Assembly: GCF_030818935.1 (NCBI RefSeq)
Contig: NZ_JAUTBD010000001.1
Span: forward strand, 1,364,001 to 1,428,000
From: Microbacterium sp. SORGH_AS_1204
Lineage (GTDB): Bacteria; Actinomycetota; Actinomycetes; Actinomycetales; Microbacteriaceae
Length of the DNA stretch: 64,000 nt
Reading direction: 5' to 3'
How positions within the stretch are numbered: the first letter of the stretch is position 1; each line of letters starts with the position of its first letter. The translations under genes and the position numbers were made by a program. Below the pieces are notes generated by a model, which saw nothing but the letters and a program-made list of their open reading frames with translations, was not told where the DNA came from and ran no database searches. This document shows positions 1-10,403 of the stretch, one piece after another.

Positions 1-1
1 G

Positions 2-499
2 CAGCTGGCGTGGCTGGCCGACGTGCTCGCCACTCCCGCGCCGCTGGGCACGATCCTCGCGATGCACCACCCGCCGGTGCCGAGCGTGCTCGACCTGGCC
101 GCCTCCGTCGAGCTCCGCGACCAGCGGAGCCTCGCCGCCGTGCTCCGCGGCACCGATGTGCGGGCGATCCTCGCCGGCCACCTGCACTATTCGACGTTCG
201 CCACCTTCGCCGGCATCCCCGTCTCGGTGGCGTCCGCGACCTGCTACACGCAGGATCTGATGGTCCCGGTGGGCGGCACGCGCCCGCAGGACGCGGCGCA
301 GGGCTTCAACATCGTGCACGTGTACGACGAGACGGTCGTGCACTCGGTCGTGCCCCTCGGTTCCGCCGAGGCCCTTCAATACGTGGATGCCGCTGAGTCG
401 CAGCGACGCCTGCGGGAGGCCGGGTTGGTCGTGCCGACCTCGCGCGATCTCAGCGGACGGGTGTCGCCGCCGACGACGCCGTTGCCGATCCTGCGCTGA
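2..499 (+). CDS. Metallophosphoesterase, C-terminal part (gene runs off the window)
   Basis: The window opens inside this reading frame, so only the last 165 residues are seen. The MHHPP segment and the later GHLHYS segment (GHxH-type metal ligands) are typical of calcineurin-like phosphoesterases of the CpdA/Icc class, which hydrolyse cyclic nucleotides or other phosphodiesters at a di-metal centre. The N-terminal metal ligands (DxH, GDxxD, GNH) lie outside the window, so the substrate class cannot be checked. The last 50 bases overlap the end of the convergent Stealth gene. The family call is fairly safe; the substrate is unknown. Confidence 0.8.
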   Translation, partial: QLAWLADVLATPAPLGTILAMHHPPVPSVLDLAASVELRDQRSLAAVLRGTDVRAILAGHLHYSTFATFAGIPVSVASATCYTQDLMVPVGGTRPQDAAQGFNIVHVYDETVVHSVVPLGSAEALQYVDAAESQRRLREAGLVVPTSRDLSGRVSPPTTPLPILR

Positions 500-2030
500 G
501 CGCCGGCTTCTCCCACGGTGCCGCGACCGGGAAGTACCGTTCCAGACACGCGCGGAGCGCCGGAACCCGGACCTCTTCGGGGATCTCGGGAACGCTGCCG
601 TCGTTCAGGCAGAACATGTCGGTGTCACGTCGTGAGACGAGGCGCTCCATGGTGCGCAGCGAGTCGAGCTGCGTGGTCTGCACGTAGCGGGTGCGCGGCT
701 CGGTGGTCACGATCGCGCGTCCGGTCGCCAGTGCGTAGTAGTGGTACAGGCTGTTGGTGACCGAGATGTCGGTGGCCGAGCGGAAGCGGCTCGCGGCGGT
801 TCGGGCGTAGTCGTCGGCGAACTCCTTCTCGAGCTCGAACGCCACCGAGCGGCGCAGCGGCGTCGCGCAGTGCTCGAGGTCGAGGGTGATCACGCGCCCG
901 AATCGCTCCTTGAGCAGGGCGCGGTTGACGCGCAGGCCGTTGTCGTGACCGGAGCGATCGATGTGCGCCGGGCCACTGCCGATGCGCACGCCGCTCTCGA
1001 CGAAGCGGCTGACGCCGCCGCCGCTGAAGAACAGCTCGGGGGTCACGGGCCGACCGAAGAACATGTCGTCGTTGCTGTAGAGGAAGTGCTCGGCGAGACC
1101 CGGGATGCGATGCAGCTGCGCTTCGACGGCGTGGGAGTTGTGCGTGGGCAGCACCGACGGGTCGGCGAAGAACTCCTCGCTGCGCACGATGGTGACCTTG
1201 GGGTGGTCGGCGAGCCACTCGGGCGTGGGGGAGTCGGTCGCGATGAAGATGCGGCGCACCCAGGGGGCGTACATGTGGACGCTCCGCAGCGCGTAGCGCA
1301 GCTCGTCGACCTGGCGATAGCGGGCGGCGTTGTCGTCGCCGTCGCCGACGACGTACCCCTTCATGCGGGCGGCGCGCTGGCGCTGGAATTCGCTGGACGA
1401 ACCGTCCACCCACGAGAACACCATGTCGACGTCGGCGGTGAATTCGTTCGGGTGCGGGTCGAACATGCCCGAGATGGTCGTCCAGCGGCGTCCGTAGCGT
1501 TCCACTTCGACGAGATCGAGGTCGGCTGCGGCGAAGCGCCGGCGGCTGAGGGCGCTGGGGCGCGGGGCCTCGATCGTCTTCTCGCCGAAACGCCACAGTT
1601 CGAGGCGGGGAGCGAGCGATGAGCCGTAGCGGTAGGAGCCCTCTGTCGAGGTGCGCGGGCGGAACACCGCGAAGGCCTGCACCGAGCCGGCCGAGGGGCG
1701 CACGCTGTGCGCGGGCACCGGGTCTTCGCCGCGGGCCTTGAGATACACCGGACCGAGCTCGGGGTCGTGCAGCGCGGTGATGGCGGCCTCGGCGTCGGCG
1801 GTGTCGACGACGAGCTTCGGGCGACGGTTCGCGTCGCGCACCAGCAGCACGCGCACGCCCGCGGCTTCGATGGCTGCGGCGGCCGTGAGCAGGTCGTCGC
1901 GCTCGGCCAGGGCGGGCGTCGCGGTGTCGTCGACGATGTGCAGGATGCCGTCGTGCATCCGGATGTCGGGGCGTGACAGCAGGGCGCGCCAGGGGTCGGC
2001 GTCGATCGACAGGGGGACCATCGGGCGCAT
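450..2030 (-). CDS. Stealth-family hexose-1-phosphate transferase
   Basis: A 526-residue protein with the Stealth signature. The first conserved block, [12 protein letters not shown], lies near residue 200. It is followed by [29 protein letters not shown] and the [11 protein letters not shown] block, all diagnostic of proteins that join sugars through phosphodiester links in capsule or cell-wall glycopolymers. The roughly 190-residue N-terminal part is family-variable. The ATG is preceded by a perfect AGGAGG four bases upstream, which fixes the start. It stands alone, without neighbouring capsule genes, so the acceptor polymer is unknown. Its 3' end overlaps the convergent phosphoesterase gene by 50 bases. 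Confidence 0.85.
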   Translation of the reverse strand: MRPMVPLSIDADPWRALLSRPDIRMHDGILHIVDDTATPALAERDDLLTAAAAIEAAGVRVLLVRDANRRPKLVVDTADAEAAITALHDPELGPVYLKARGEDPVPAHSVRPSAGSVQAFAVFRPRTSTEGSYRYGSSLAPRLELWRFGEKTIEAPRPSALSRRRFAAADLDLVEVERYGRRWTTISGMFDPHPNEFTADVDMVFSWVDGSSSEFQRQRAARMKGYVVGDGDDNAARYRQVDELRYALRSVHMYAPWVRRIFIATDSPTPEWLADHPKVTIVRSEEFFADPSVLPTHNSHAVEAQLHRIPGLAEHFLYSNDDMFFGRPVTPELFFSGGGVSRFVESGVRIGSGPAHIDRSGHDNGLRVNRALLKERFGRVITLDLEHCATPLRRSVAFELEKEFADDYARTAASRFRSATDISVTNSLYHYYALATGRAIVTTEPRTRYVQTTQLDSLRTMERLVSRRDTDMFCLNDGSVPEIPEEVRVPALRACLERYFPVAAPWEKPALSAGSATASSAATPVR

Positions 2031-2142
2031 GCTGCCTCCTCGGGGGTGGGGGACGGGATCCCGTCACCGTACGGTTGCGGGGTTTCGAAGACGTTTCGGC
2101 GACGGCGGCGAACGTCGGGGAGCGGAGCGCTACTGTCGAAGA

Positions 2143-2274
2143 GTGACTCAGATCGCTCGCTCCGGCCCGGACCTGCCCGTACCGCCAGGCGAGCATCGGG
2201 AGGACGCGGACCGAAGCATCAGTCTCGCACACGCCGCTCCCGCCGGGCGCGCGGAGAGAGGGGCCAGCAGATGA
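2143..2274 (+). CDS. Possible 43-residue leaderless ORF coupled to ispE
   Basis: A GTG-initiated ORF whose start lies exactly six bases after a TACTGT -10-like hexamer (2131-2136), the same geometry as the leaderless genes elsewhere in this window. Its TGA overlaps the ispE ATG as ATGA, the usual coupling arrangement here. The product ([12 protein letters not shown]...) is hydrophilic and not recognised. It could be a translated leader that couples initiation to ispE, whose own Shine-Dalgarno is poor, or it could be coincidence in untranslated leader. The case rests on position only, not on homology. Confidence 0.35.
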   Translation: MTQIARSGPDLPVPPGEHREDADRSISLAHAAPAGRAERGASR

Positions 2275-3203
2275 CGCCGCACACCCCGGCATCCGTGCGT
2301 GTCCGCGCGCCGGGCAAGATCAACGTCTTCCTCGAGGTCGGAGACGTGCAAGACGACGGCTACCACGAGCTCGCCACCGCGTTTCAGGCGGTGTCGCTGT
2401 ACGAAGAGATGACGGCGACGCCCGCCGACGATTTCTCGCTCGCGGTGTCGGCGCGCGGGCCCGTCGACGTCGAGGGCGTGCCCACCGACGACAGAAACCT
2501 CGCGATCCGCGCGGCGAGGCTGCTGGCGCAGACCGCCGGCATCGACGGCGGCGCGCACCTCTCGGTTCGCAAGTCCGTTCCGGTGGCCGGCGGTATGGGT
2601 GGGGGATCGGCCGACGCGGCCGCCGCCCTCGTCGCCTGCGACGCGCTGTGGGGGCTCGGGATGCCCACGAGCGAACTCGCCCGTCTGGCCGCTCGCCTCG
2701 GGGCCGACGTGCCTTTCGCCCTGATGGGGGGGACCGCGGTGGGAACGGGGCGAGGCGACGAGCTCAGCCCGGCCCTCGCCCGCGGGCGGTTCGACTGGGT
2801 GCTCGTGCCGAACGAGGTCGGCATGTCGACGCCGGTCGTGTACGGCGAGCTCGACGCGCACCGGGAGCGCCACGCCGTCGACATCGGCCCGGCACCGCGC
2901 GTGCCGGCGGTCGACCCCGACGTGCTGCACGCCCTGCGCCAGGGCGACGCGAAGATGTTGGCTGCGACACTGCGCAACGATCTGCAGGCGCCCGCTCTGC
3001 ACCTGCGTCCCGACCTGGCGGCCGTGCTGGAACGCGGTGAGAGTTCGGGCGCGCTCGCGGGGCTGGTCTCGGGTTCCGGTCCCACGCTGGCCTTCCTCGC
3101 TGCCGACGAGGCCTCCGCCATCGATCTGCAGGTGACCCTGAGTGCGGCGGGTCTGGTGGCGCTGCACGTGCATGGGCCGGTGCCGGGAGCCCGCGTGGTC
3201 TGA
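2271..3203 (+). CDS. ispE: 4-diphosphocytidyl-2-C-methyl-D-erythritol kinase
   Basis: A 310-residue GHMP kinase that phosphorylates CDP-methylerythritol in the non-mevalonate isoprenoid pathway. The N-terminus [15 protein letters not shown] with DGYHEL is the IspE substrate-binding start. The ATP loop [17 protein letters not shown] lies near residue 107, and the C-terminal [10 protein letters not shown] matches the third GHMP motif. ATG 2271 fits the family N-terminus; the longer upstream frame has no family similarity. Ribosome-binding sequence is weak, and the start overlaps the stop of a small upstream ORF. rsmA, the usual actinobacterial neighbour, is not seen here. Confidence 0.95.
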   Translation: MTPHTPASVRVRAPGKINVFLEVGDVQDDGYHELATAFQAVSLYEEMTATPADDFSLAVSARGPVDVEGVPTDDRNLAIRAARLLAQTAGIDGGAHLSVRKSVPVAGGMGGGSADAAAALVACDALWGLGMPTSELARLAARLGADVPFALMGGTAVGTGRGDELSPALARGRFDWVLVPNEVGMSTPVVYGELDAHRERHAVDIGPAPRVPAVDPDVLHALRQGDAKMLAATLRNDLQAPALHLRPDLAAVLERGESSGALAGLVSGSGPTLAFLAADEASAIDLQVTLSAAGLVALHVHGPVPGARVV

Positions 3204-3494
3204 CTCCGGCGGCCGGTTCCGTCCTCCCCGACGGGCCGGTAGGCGGGATGCCGTGGACGCGCCGCTCGACGGGCGCAGCGACGGCGCGCGCGGTGCGAGA
3301 CGGCGCACGCGGGGTCGATCGCCCCGCGGAGGTCGCTCGGGTGAGGGCCGGGGCCCTCGCGCCGCGGCACCATAGCCCAGGTCGACATACGGGGCAATGT
3401 TCGGATTGCGCGATGGGTGCCTCGCTAGCCTCGACCGAGAGTGGTCCGCCGCCGACGGGTGCCGTGCCCGCGGGGGCCACGGAGGGGGAATCCC

Positions 3495-3797
3495 ATGAAG
3501 GCAACGCTCGACGGCGTCGTGATCGCCGAAGCCGACCGCGACGACCTGGCCTCGATCGAGGGCAACTGGTACTTCCCGCCGCAGGCCGTGCGCGAGGGGG
3601 CCCTGCAGCAGAGCCCGACGCCGTACACGTGCCCGTGGAAGGGTGCCGCGCAGTACTGGAACATCTCGCTCGACGGCGCGGAGCTGACCGACGGCGCCTG
3701 GTCGTACCCCGACCTGCGTCCGGGCGCGGTCGAGCGTGTGGGCAAGGACTTCGCCGGCTACGTCGCTTTCGACCGCAGGATCGTGGTCTCCGACTGA
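3495..3797 (+). CDS. DUF427 domain protein
   Basis: A 100-residue protein covering one complete DUF427 domain. Diagnostic pieces are NWYFPP, TPYTCPWKGAAQYWN and YPDLRPGAVERVGKDFAGYVAFD. The family is widespread in actinobacteria and proteobacteria, and no enzymatic activity is firmly assigned to it. GGAGGGGG eight to ten bases before ATG 3495 fixes the start. It precedes the ABC importer by 14 bases on the same strand and may be co-transcribed. The 291-base gap upstream holds a possible TAGCCT -10 at 3426-3431 and nothing else I recognise. Confidence 0.85.
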   Translation: MKATLDGVVIAEADRDDLASIEGNWYFPPQAVREGALQQSPTPYTCPWKGAAQYWNISLDGAELTDGAWSYPDLRPGAVERVGKDFAGYVAFDRRIVVSD

Positions 3798-3811
3798 GGT
3801 CGGTTCACCCC

Positions 3812-4636
3812 ATGATCGAGTTCTCGGCCGTCTCCAAGGTCTTCCCCGACGGCACCCGCGCCGTCGATGACTTCCACCTCGTCATCCCGTCGCGCAAGAC
3901 CACGGTGTTCGTCGGTTCGTCCGGCTGCGGCAAGACGACCCTGCTGCGCATGATCAACCGCATGGTCGAGCCCTCGTCGGGCACGATCGCGATCGACGGC
4001 GACGACATCGGGGCCAGGCCCGCCGTGCAGCTGCGCCGCAGCATCGGTTACGTCATGCAGAACTCCGGCCTGCTGCCGCACTTCACGGTCGCCGACAACA
4101 TCGCGACGGTGCCGGTGCTGCAGGGCCAGAACCGCAAGACGGCCCGCGCCCGCGCCCTCGAATTGATGAAGACCGTCGGACTCGACGTCGCCATGGCCGA
4201 CCGTTACCCGAGTCAGCTCTCGGGCGGTCAGCAGCAGCGCGTCGGCGTCGCCCGCGGCCTCGCGGCCGACCCCAACATCCTGCTGATGGACGAGCCGTTC
4301 GGCGCCGTCGACCCCATCGTGCGCGACGAGCTGCAGCAGGAGCTGATCCGCTTGCAGAACGACATCGGCAAGACCATCGTCTTCGTCACCCACGACATCG
4401 ACGAGGCGTTCCTGCTGGGCGATCAGGTCGTCATCCTCGAGAAGGGCGCAAAGATCGCGCAGGTCGGCACCCCGAGCGAGATCGTCGAGAACCCGGCATC
4501 CGACTTCGTGGCGAGCTTCATCGGGGCCGTGAAGGGCAAGCGCGCGCTGCACCTCAAGCAGACCGCGAACGGCACGGTCGTGGTGGATGCCGAGGGTCGC
4601 ACGCAGGGCGCCCTGGTGGAGGACACCCGCCCGTGA
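3812..4636 (+). CDS. Osmoprotectant ABC importer, ATP-binding subunit
   Basis: A 274-residue ATPase of the OpuC/ProV quaternary-amine importer class. Walker A GSSGCGKTT lies near residue 36, then the Q-loop VMQNSGLLPH, signature LSGGQQQRVGVARGLA, Walker B ILLMDEPFGAVD and switch FVTHD. The tandem CBS domains found in some OpuCA/ProV proteins are absent, so osmosensing through CBS is not expected. It shares a GTGA overlap with the first permease gene, so the operon is ATPase-permease-permease-lipoprotein. The likely substrate is glycine betaine, choline or carnitine, inferred from family and operon form only. Confidence 0.92.
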   Translation: MIEFSAVSKVFPDGTRAVDDFHLVIPSRKTTVFVGSSGCGKTTLLRMINRMVEPSSGTIAIDGDDIGARPAVQLRRSIGYVMQNSGLLPHFTVADNIATVPVLQGQNRKTARARALELMKTVGLDVAMADRYPSQLSGGQQQRVGVARGLAADPNILLMDEPFGAVDPIVRDELQQELIRLQNDIGKTIVFVTHDIDEAFLLGDQVVILEKGAKIAQVGTPSEIVENPASDFVASFIGAVKGKRALHLKQTANGTVVVDAEGRTQGALVEDTRP

Positions 4637-5313
4637 ACTGGGTAGGGAACAACCTCGAGCTCATCGGGGATCTGACGCTGGTGCATCTGCGCCAGAGTCT
4701 CATCGCCCTGATCGCGGGCTTCATCGTCAGCATCCCGCTCGGGTGGGTGGCGTGGCGCTACCGGCTCGTGCGCAGCAGCGTCATCACCATCACGGGCCTG
4801 CTCTACACGATCCCCTCGCTCGCTCTGCTGATCCTCGTGCCGGTCGTCACCGGCTGGTACAGCATCGTCAGCGAGACGAATCTGATCGTGGCCCTCGCCA
4901 TCTACGCCGTCGCCATCCTCGTGCGCGCGGTCGCGGACGGTCTGGACTCCGTGGATGCCGGGGTGCGCCAGGCATCCACGGCGATCGGCTACGGCTCGTT
5001 CCGACGGTTCTGGGCGGTGGAGTTCCCGCTCGCCGGTCCCGTCGTGCTGGCGGGTCTGCGGGTCACCTCGGCGAGCACCATCGCCCTGGCCACGGTCGGC
5101 ATCCTGGTCGGCATCCAGAACCTCGGCTACCTGTTCACGAACGGACTTCAGCGGCGCATCATCCCCGAGGTGTTCGCCGGCGTCGTCGCGGTCGTCGTGC
5201 TCGCGCTCGTCATCGACCTGCTGCTCGTGATCGCGGGGCGCCTGCTCATGCCCTGGACGCGCGGCGCGAAGACCGTGTCGCGCCAGGGCAACCGGACGTT
5301 GGTGAAGGCATGA
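4633..5313 (+). CDS. Osmoprotectant ABC importer, permease 1
   Basis: A 226-residue inner-membrane protein with about five or six hydrophobic segments (for example LIALIAGFIVSIPLGWVAW and VITITGLLYTIPSLALLILV). The permease EAA-type loop reads DAGVRQASTAIGYGSFRRFWAVEFPLAGPVVLAG, split here only for description. Starts with GTG overlapping the ATPase stop, and its own stop overlaps the next ATG as ATGA, so the three genes are translationally coupled. It pairs with the second permease to form the transmembrane pore of the importer. Confidence 0.9.
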   Translation: MNWVGNNLELIGDLTLVHLRQSLIALIAGFIVSIPLGWVAWRYRLVRSSVITITGLLYTIPSLALLILVPVVTGWYSIVSETNLIVALAIYAVAILVRAVADGLDSVDAGVRQASTAIGYGSFRRFWAVEFPLAGPVVLAGLRVTSASTIALATVGILVGIQNLGYLFTNGLQRRIIPEVFAGVVAVVVLALVIDLLLVIAGRLLMPWTRGAKTVSRQGNRTLVKA

Positions 5314-6068
5314 ACCTCGTCGGCGAAGCGATCGCCTGGATCTTCTCGGGAGATCCGGGGCAGTTCGACTCGATCCCCGTCGCGATCGGCGTGCAGCTGC
5401 TCTACACGCTCATCTCGATCCTGATCGCGGGAGCCATCGCCATCCCGCTCGGCTGGTACATCGGTCACACCGGCAAGGGCCGCGAGACCGCGGTCGCGAT
5501 CTCGGGCGCGGCGCGCGCGATCCCGTCCTTCGGCCTGCTCATCCTGCTGACGCTGCTGCTGGGTGTGCTGCACAAACCCGAGGCGGCGGTCATCTCGTTC
5601 GTCATCCTCGCCATTCCCTCGCTGTTGGCCGGTGCATACACCGGCTTCGAGGCGATCGACCGGCGTGTCATCGACGCGGGCCGCTCGATGGGCATGACCG
5701 AGACGCAGATCCTCTGGCGCATCGAAGTGCCCCTCGGGCTCCCCCTTCTCGTCGGCGGCATCCGCGCGGCCACGCTGCAGGTGCTGGCGACCGTCACGAT
5801 CGCCGCCTACATCGGACTCGGCGGACTGGGGCAGTACATCATCGCCGCGATCCCGCTCCGCCGCTTCGACATCCTGATCGGCGGCGCGATCCTGGTCGCC
5901 CTGCTCGCGCTGATCACCGACGGGCTGTTCGCCCTGCTGCAGCATCTCGTCGTGCCCCGTGGCATCCGCGCCGCCGGCGTTTCCCAGCCCCAGCGCCGCT
6001 CCGCCCGGCAGCGTCGCGCCGAGACCATCGCCGTGGGCGCCCCGACGGCGCCGCCGGCGACTCCCTGA
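5310..6068 (+). CDS. Osmoprotectant ABC importer, permease 2
   Basis: A 252-residue membrane protein, homologous in form to permease 1. Hydrophobic spans include IGVQLLYTLISILIAGAIAI and PSFGLLILLTLLLGVL. The loop that contacts the ATPase contains DAGRSMGMTETQILWRIEVP, the conserved EAA region. The ATG overlaps the stop of permease 1 by ATGA. The last 40 or so residues are a hydrophilic, Arg/Ala/Pro-rich tail not needed for the fold. It lies 36 bases before the lipoprotein gene. Confidence 0.9.
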   Translation: MNLVGEAIAWIFSGDPGQFDSIPVAIGVQLLYTLISILIAGAIAIPLGWYIGHTGKGRETAVAISGAARAIPSFGLLILLTLLLGVLHKPEAAVISFVILAIPSLLAGAYTGFEAIDRRVIDAGRSMGMTETQILWRIEVPLGLPLLVGGIRAATLQVLATVTIAAYIGLGGLGQYIIAAIPLRRFDILIGGAILVALLALITDGLFALLQHLVVPRGIRAAGVSQPQRRSARQRRAETIAVGAPTAPPATP

Positions 6069-6104
6069 CCCACCCGAACCCTGTTCACCAGAAAGAGAGC
6101 ACCC

Positions 6105-7022
6105 ATGTTCACAGCACGAACCCGGAAGGGCCTCGGCGTTCTCGCCGGCCTCGCTGTCGCCTCGATCACCCTCGCCGGTTGCGCCGGCGGATCGAGCGAC
6201 CCCCTCAGCAACGGCGGCGGAGACGCCTCGGCTTCGTCCGACACCATCGTCGTCGGCTCGCAGGCGTACTACTCGAACGAGATCATCGCCGAGATCTACG
6301 CGCAGGCGCTCGAGGGCGCCGGCCTGAACGTCGAGCGCCAGTTCCAGATCGGTCAGCGCGACGCCTACATCCCGCTGCTCGAAGACGGAACCGTATCGGT
6401 GTTCCCGGAGTACACGGGCAACCTGCTGCAGTTCTTCGACGCCGAGACGACGGCTCGCACCTCCGAAGAGGTCTACGGCGCTCTGCCCGCGGCGCTGCCG
6501 GAGGGTCTCGAGGTGCTCGACCAGTCCGAGGCCACCGACCAGGACTCCTACACCGTGACCTCGGCGTTCGCCCAGGCGAACGGCCTGACCAGCATCGCCG
6601 ACCTCGCCAAGGTCACCTCGGGCCTGACCCTCGGCGGCAACGCCGAGCTGGCCGAGCGCCCCTACGGCCCCACCGGACTGCAGTCCACCTACGGCGTGAC
6701 GGTCCAGTTCTCGCCCACCGGTGAGACGACGGTCGACGACCTCGTCGCCGGCACGATCCAGGTCGCGAACGTCTACACGGCCGACCCGCGCATCCAGACC
6801 GATGACCTGGTGACGCTGACCGACCCCGAGGGTCTCTTCCTCGCGTCGAACGTCGTGCCCGTCGTCAACTCGAACATCGCTTCCGAGGTGTCCGACGTGC
6901 TGAACAAGGTCAGCGCGGCGCTCACGCCCGAGGGCCTGGTCGAGCTCAACGTCAAGTCGACCGTCGACCAGGAGTCGTCGGCCGACATCGCCAAGGAGTG
7001 GCTCGCCGCCAACGGCTTCTGA
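6105..7022 (+). CDS. Osmoprotectant-binding lipoprotein of the ABC importer
   Basis: A 305-residue ProX/OpuCC-class solute-binding protein. It has a basic N-terminus, a hydrophobic core and the lipobox LAGC with the lipidated Cys at residue 26, so it should be anchored on the outer face of the membrane. The mature part shows the family pieces VGSQAYYSNEIIAEIYAQ, YIPLLEDGTVSVFPEYTGN and, later, DLVTLTDPEGLFLASNVVP. AGAAAGAGAG precedes the ATG. It closes the four-gene importer operon and is followed by the tandem hairpin repeats at 7038-7162. Confidence 0.92.
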   Translation: MFTARTRKGLGVLAGLAVASITLAGCAGGSSDPLSNGGGDASASSDTIVVGSQAYYSNEIIAEIYAQALEGAGLNVERQFQIGQRDAYIPLLEDGTVSVFPEYTGNLLQFFDAETTARTSEEVYGALPAALPEGLEVLDQSEATDQDSYTVTSAFAQANGLTSIADLAKVTSGLTLGGNAELAERPYGPTGLQSTYGVTVQFSPTGETTVDDLVAGTIQVANVYTADPRIQTDDLVTLTDPEGLFLASNVVPVVNSNIASEVSDVLNKVSAALTPEGLVELNVKSTVDQESSADIAKEWLAANGF

Positions 7023-7037
7023 GCCGTTCGTTTCTCG

Positions 7038-7162
7038 CGGGGTCGTCCGGTTCGCCGGGCGGCCCCGCTGTGGTTTCGGTCGGGTGGGTCGTCCGGTTCG
7101 CCGGGCGGCCCCGCTGTGGTTTCGGTCGGGTGGGTCGTCCGGTTCGCCGGGCGGCCCCGCTG
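7038..7162 (+). repeat. Tandem 46-base repeat, each copy forming a terminator-like UUCG hairpin
   Basis: Positions 7042-7087 and 7088-7133 are identical 46-base units, and 7134-7162 repeats the first 29 bases. Each copy contains an inverted repeat closing on a TTCG tetraloop. The first stem (7038-7067) pairs 13 of 13 bases when G-U pairs are allowed; the second (7086-7111) and third (7132-7157) pair 11. A short T-bearing stretch follows each stem. It lies 15 bases after the importer lipoprotein gene and most simply acts as its terminator. No gene is seen in this 295-base gap (7023-7317). Confidence 0.85.
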
Positions 7163-7317
7163 CATTTCGCGGGTGCGGCGCCCGGGTCGGGCATCCGCGA
7201 GACTGCACGCGGCTGCAGCAGAGACGTCAGCCGGATGCCGTCTCGCGGCCGCGGCGGGTCTTGTCGCTCGAACCGGCGGATGCCGGGCGTCCGGGCACCG
7301 CGTAGCCTGGGACGGAT

Positions 7318-9111
<1,794 letters not shown>

Positions 9112-9205
9112 GCCCCACACCGCCGGGAACGTGAGCGCCGCGAGCGGAGGGGATTCCGGGTGCGCAGGACCGGCGCCGCGGCATCCGATTTGCGTTCCCG
9201 GAATG

Positions 9206-9223
9206 CCCTTCCGGCACGAAGGG
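9206..9223. terminator. Small hairpin between convergent genes
   Basis: CCCTTC and GAAGGG pair around a six-base loop between the ABC-F gene and the convergent membrane-protein gene. Stem is only six pairs with no T-run, so terminator activity in either direction is possible but not strong. Confidence 0.35.
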
Positions 9224-9239
9224 GCGGCGGCCCGCGGCC

Positions 9240-9752
9240 TCAGTGCACCGCGTACTCGAGCACGACGATGAACAGGCCCAGGCATGCGGTCGCGAACGCG
9301 CCGAGCAGGCGCATCACCAGGTGCGCCCTGCGCCGCGCGTACGCGAAATAGCCGAGGATCCCCAGCACCACGAAGGTCGCCCACCCGCACAGCTCGGACG
9401 CGTCGTCGACCGACATCCCCGCCGCATCGGCGAACACCAGCGCCAGCACCAACGGCACCGAGGCGTACAGCATGCCCACGCCATGACGGATGCCGTCGGC
9501 GGTGGCGTGGCGCAGACCGTGCTCCGCGTGCTGGGTGAGGGTATACGCGAAGACGTGGGCGATGAAGAACACCACGAGCGAGCTCGACGCGCTGAGCAGC
9601 ACCTCGCCCACCGTCTCGGCGTGGTCGTCGGCGATGGTCACGAACGCGGCGAAGACGATCAGGCCGTAGATCGCGGCGGGGGAGCGGAAGCGCACATCGA
9701 ACCAGGTGCGCACGCCCCGCCAGCGCGACGGCGACGTCACGGGGCCGCTCAT
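9240..9752 (-). CDS. Four-helix integral membrane protein of unknown function
   Basis: A 170-residue protein with about four hydrophobic segments: AAIYGLIVFAAFVTIAD, LSASSSLVVFFIAHVFAYTL, VGMLYASVPLVLALVF and the final LGAFATACLGLFIVVLEYAV. The N-terminal 30 residues are basic and probably cytoplasmic. The ATG overlaps the stop of the MarR regulator gene (ATGA), so the two are one transcript and the regulator may control its own membrane partner. I recognise no catalytic motif. Confidence 0.8.
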   Translation of the reverse strand: MSGPVTSPSRWRGVRTWFDVRFRSPAAIYGLIVFAAFVTIADDHAETVGEVLLSASSSLVVFFIAHVFAYTLTQHAEHGLRHATADGIRHGVGMLYASVPLVLALVFADAAGMSVDDASELCGWATFVVLGILGYFAYARRRAHLVMRLLGAFATACLGLFIVVLEYAVH

Positions 9753-10246
9753 GCGTCAAACCCGAGGCTGAGCTTGCGCAGCAACGTCGCCAGGCGCTCC
9801 CGGTCGCCGCGCGAGAGGCCCTCGAGCAGGAGCGCTTCGGCATCGACGAGGCGGGTGATGGCGGCATCCACGCGCACGCGGCCGTCATCGGTCAGGGTCA
9901 CGAGGATGCTCCGTCCGTCTCCGGGATCGGCTTCTCGCCGCACGAAGCGGCGGGCGACGAGACGGTCGATGCGGTTGGTCATGGTGCCGCTGGAGACGAG
10001 GGTCTGCTGCAGCAGCTGCTTCGGACTGAGCTGATAGGGCTCGCCGGCACGACGGAGCGCCGAGAGCACGTCCCATTCCCATGACTCGATGTCGCTGCGG
10101 CGGAACGCCTCTTTGCGTGCGATGTCGAGATGACGCGACAGTCGCGCCACCCGGGACAGCACCTCGAGGGGCGAAAAATCCAGGTCGGGACGCTGCCGGA
10201 TCCAGGCGTCGACGATGCGGTCGACCTCGTCGCTGTCCCGGCTCAC
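9749..10246 (-). CDS. MarR-family transcriptional regulator
   Basis: A 165-residue winged-helix protein. ESWEWDVLSALRRAGEPYQLSPKQLLQQTLVSSGTMTNRIDRL spans the DNA-binding helices and DPGDGRSILVTLTDDG is the MarR wing. The GTG start is preceded by a CATAAT -10-like hexamer (complement of 10253-10258) with exactly six bases between, so the mRNA is probably leaderless. It is co-transcribed with the membrane protein at 9240. The ligand is unknown. Confidence 0.88.
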   Translation of the reverse strand: MSRDSDEVDRIVDAWIRQRPDLDFSPLEVLSRVARLSRHLDIARKEAFRRSDIESWEWDVLSALRRAGEPYQLSPKQLLQQTLVSSGTMTNRIDRLVARRFVRREADPGDGRSILVTLTDDGRVRVDAAITRLVDAEALLLEGLSRGDRERLATLLRKLSLGFDA

Positions 10247-10330
10247 GGTCTCATTATGGCGGTCCGTGTGTGAAGGCGCGGGTGCGGGGCCGCGCCGTCT
10301 GGCAGACTTGACCGGTGCCCGCGGGCACGG

Positions 10331-10402
10331 TCCGCCGTGGTGTAACGGCAGCACGACAGCCTTTGGAGCTGTTAGGTCTAGGTTCGAATCCTGGCGGCGG
10401 AG
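10331..10402 (+). tRNA. tRNA-Gln (anticodon UUG)
   Basis: A 72-base cloverleaf. The seven-base acceptor stem TCCGCCG pairs with CGGCGGA at 10395-10401, with G as discriminator. The anticodon stem ACAGC/GCTGT holds loop CTTTGGA with anticodon TTG. The T-arm reads CTAGG-TTCGAAT-CCTGG. CCA is not encoded. The 3' end is one base from the glmU start codon. Confidence 0.97.
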
Positions 10403-10403
10403 C

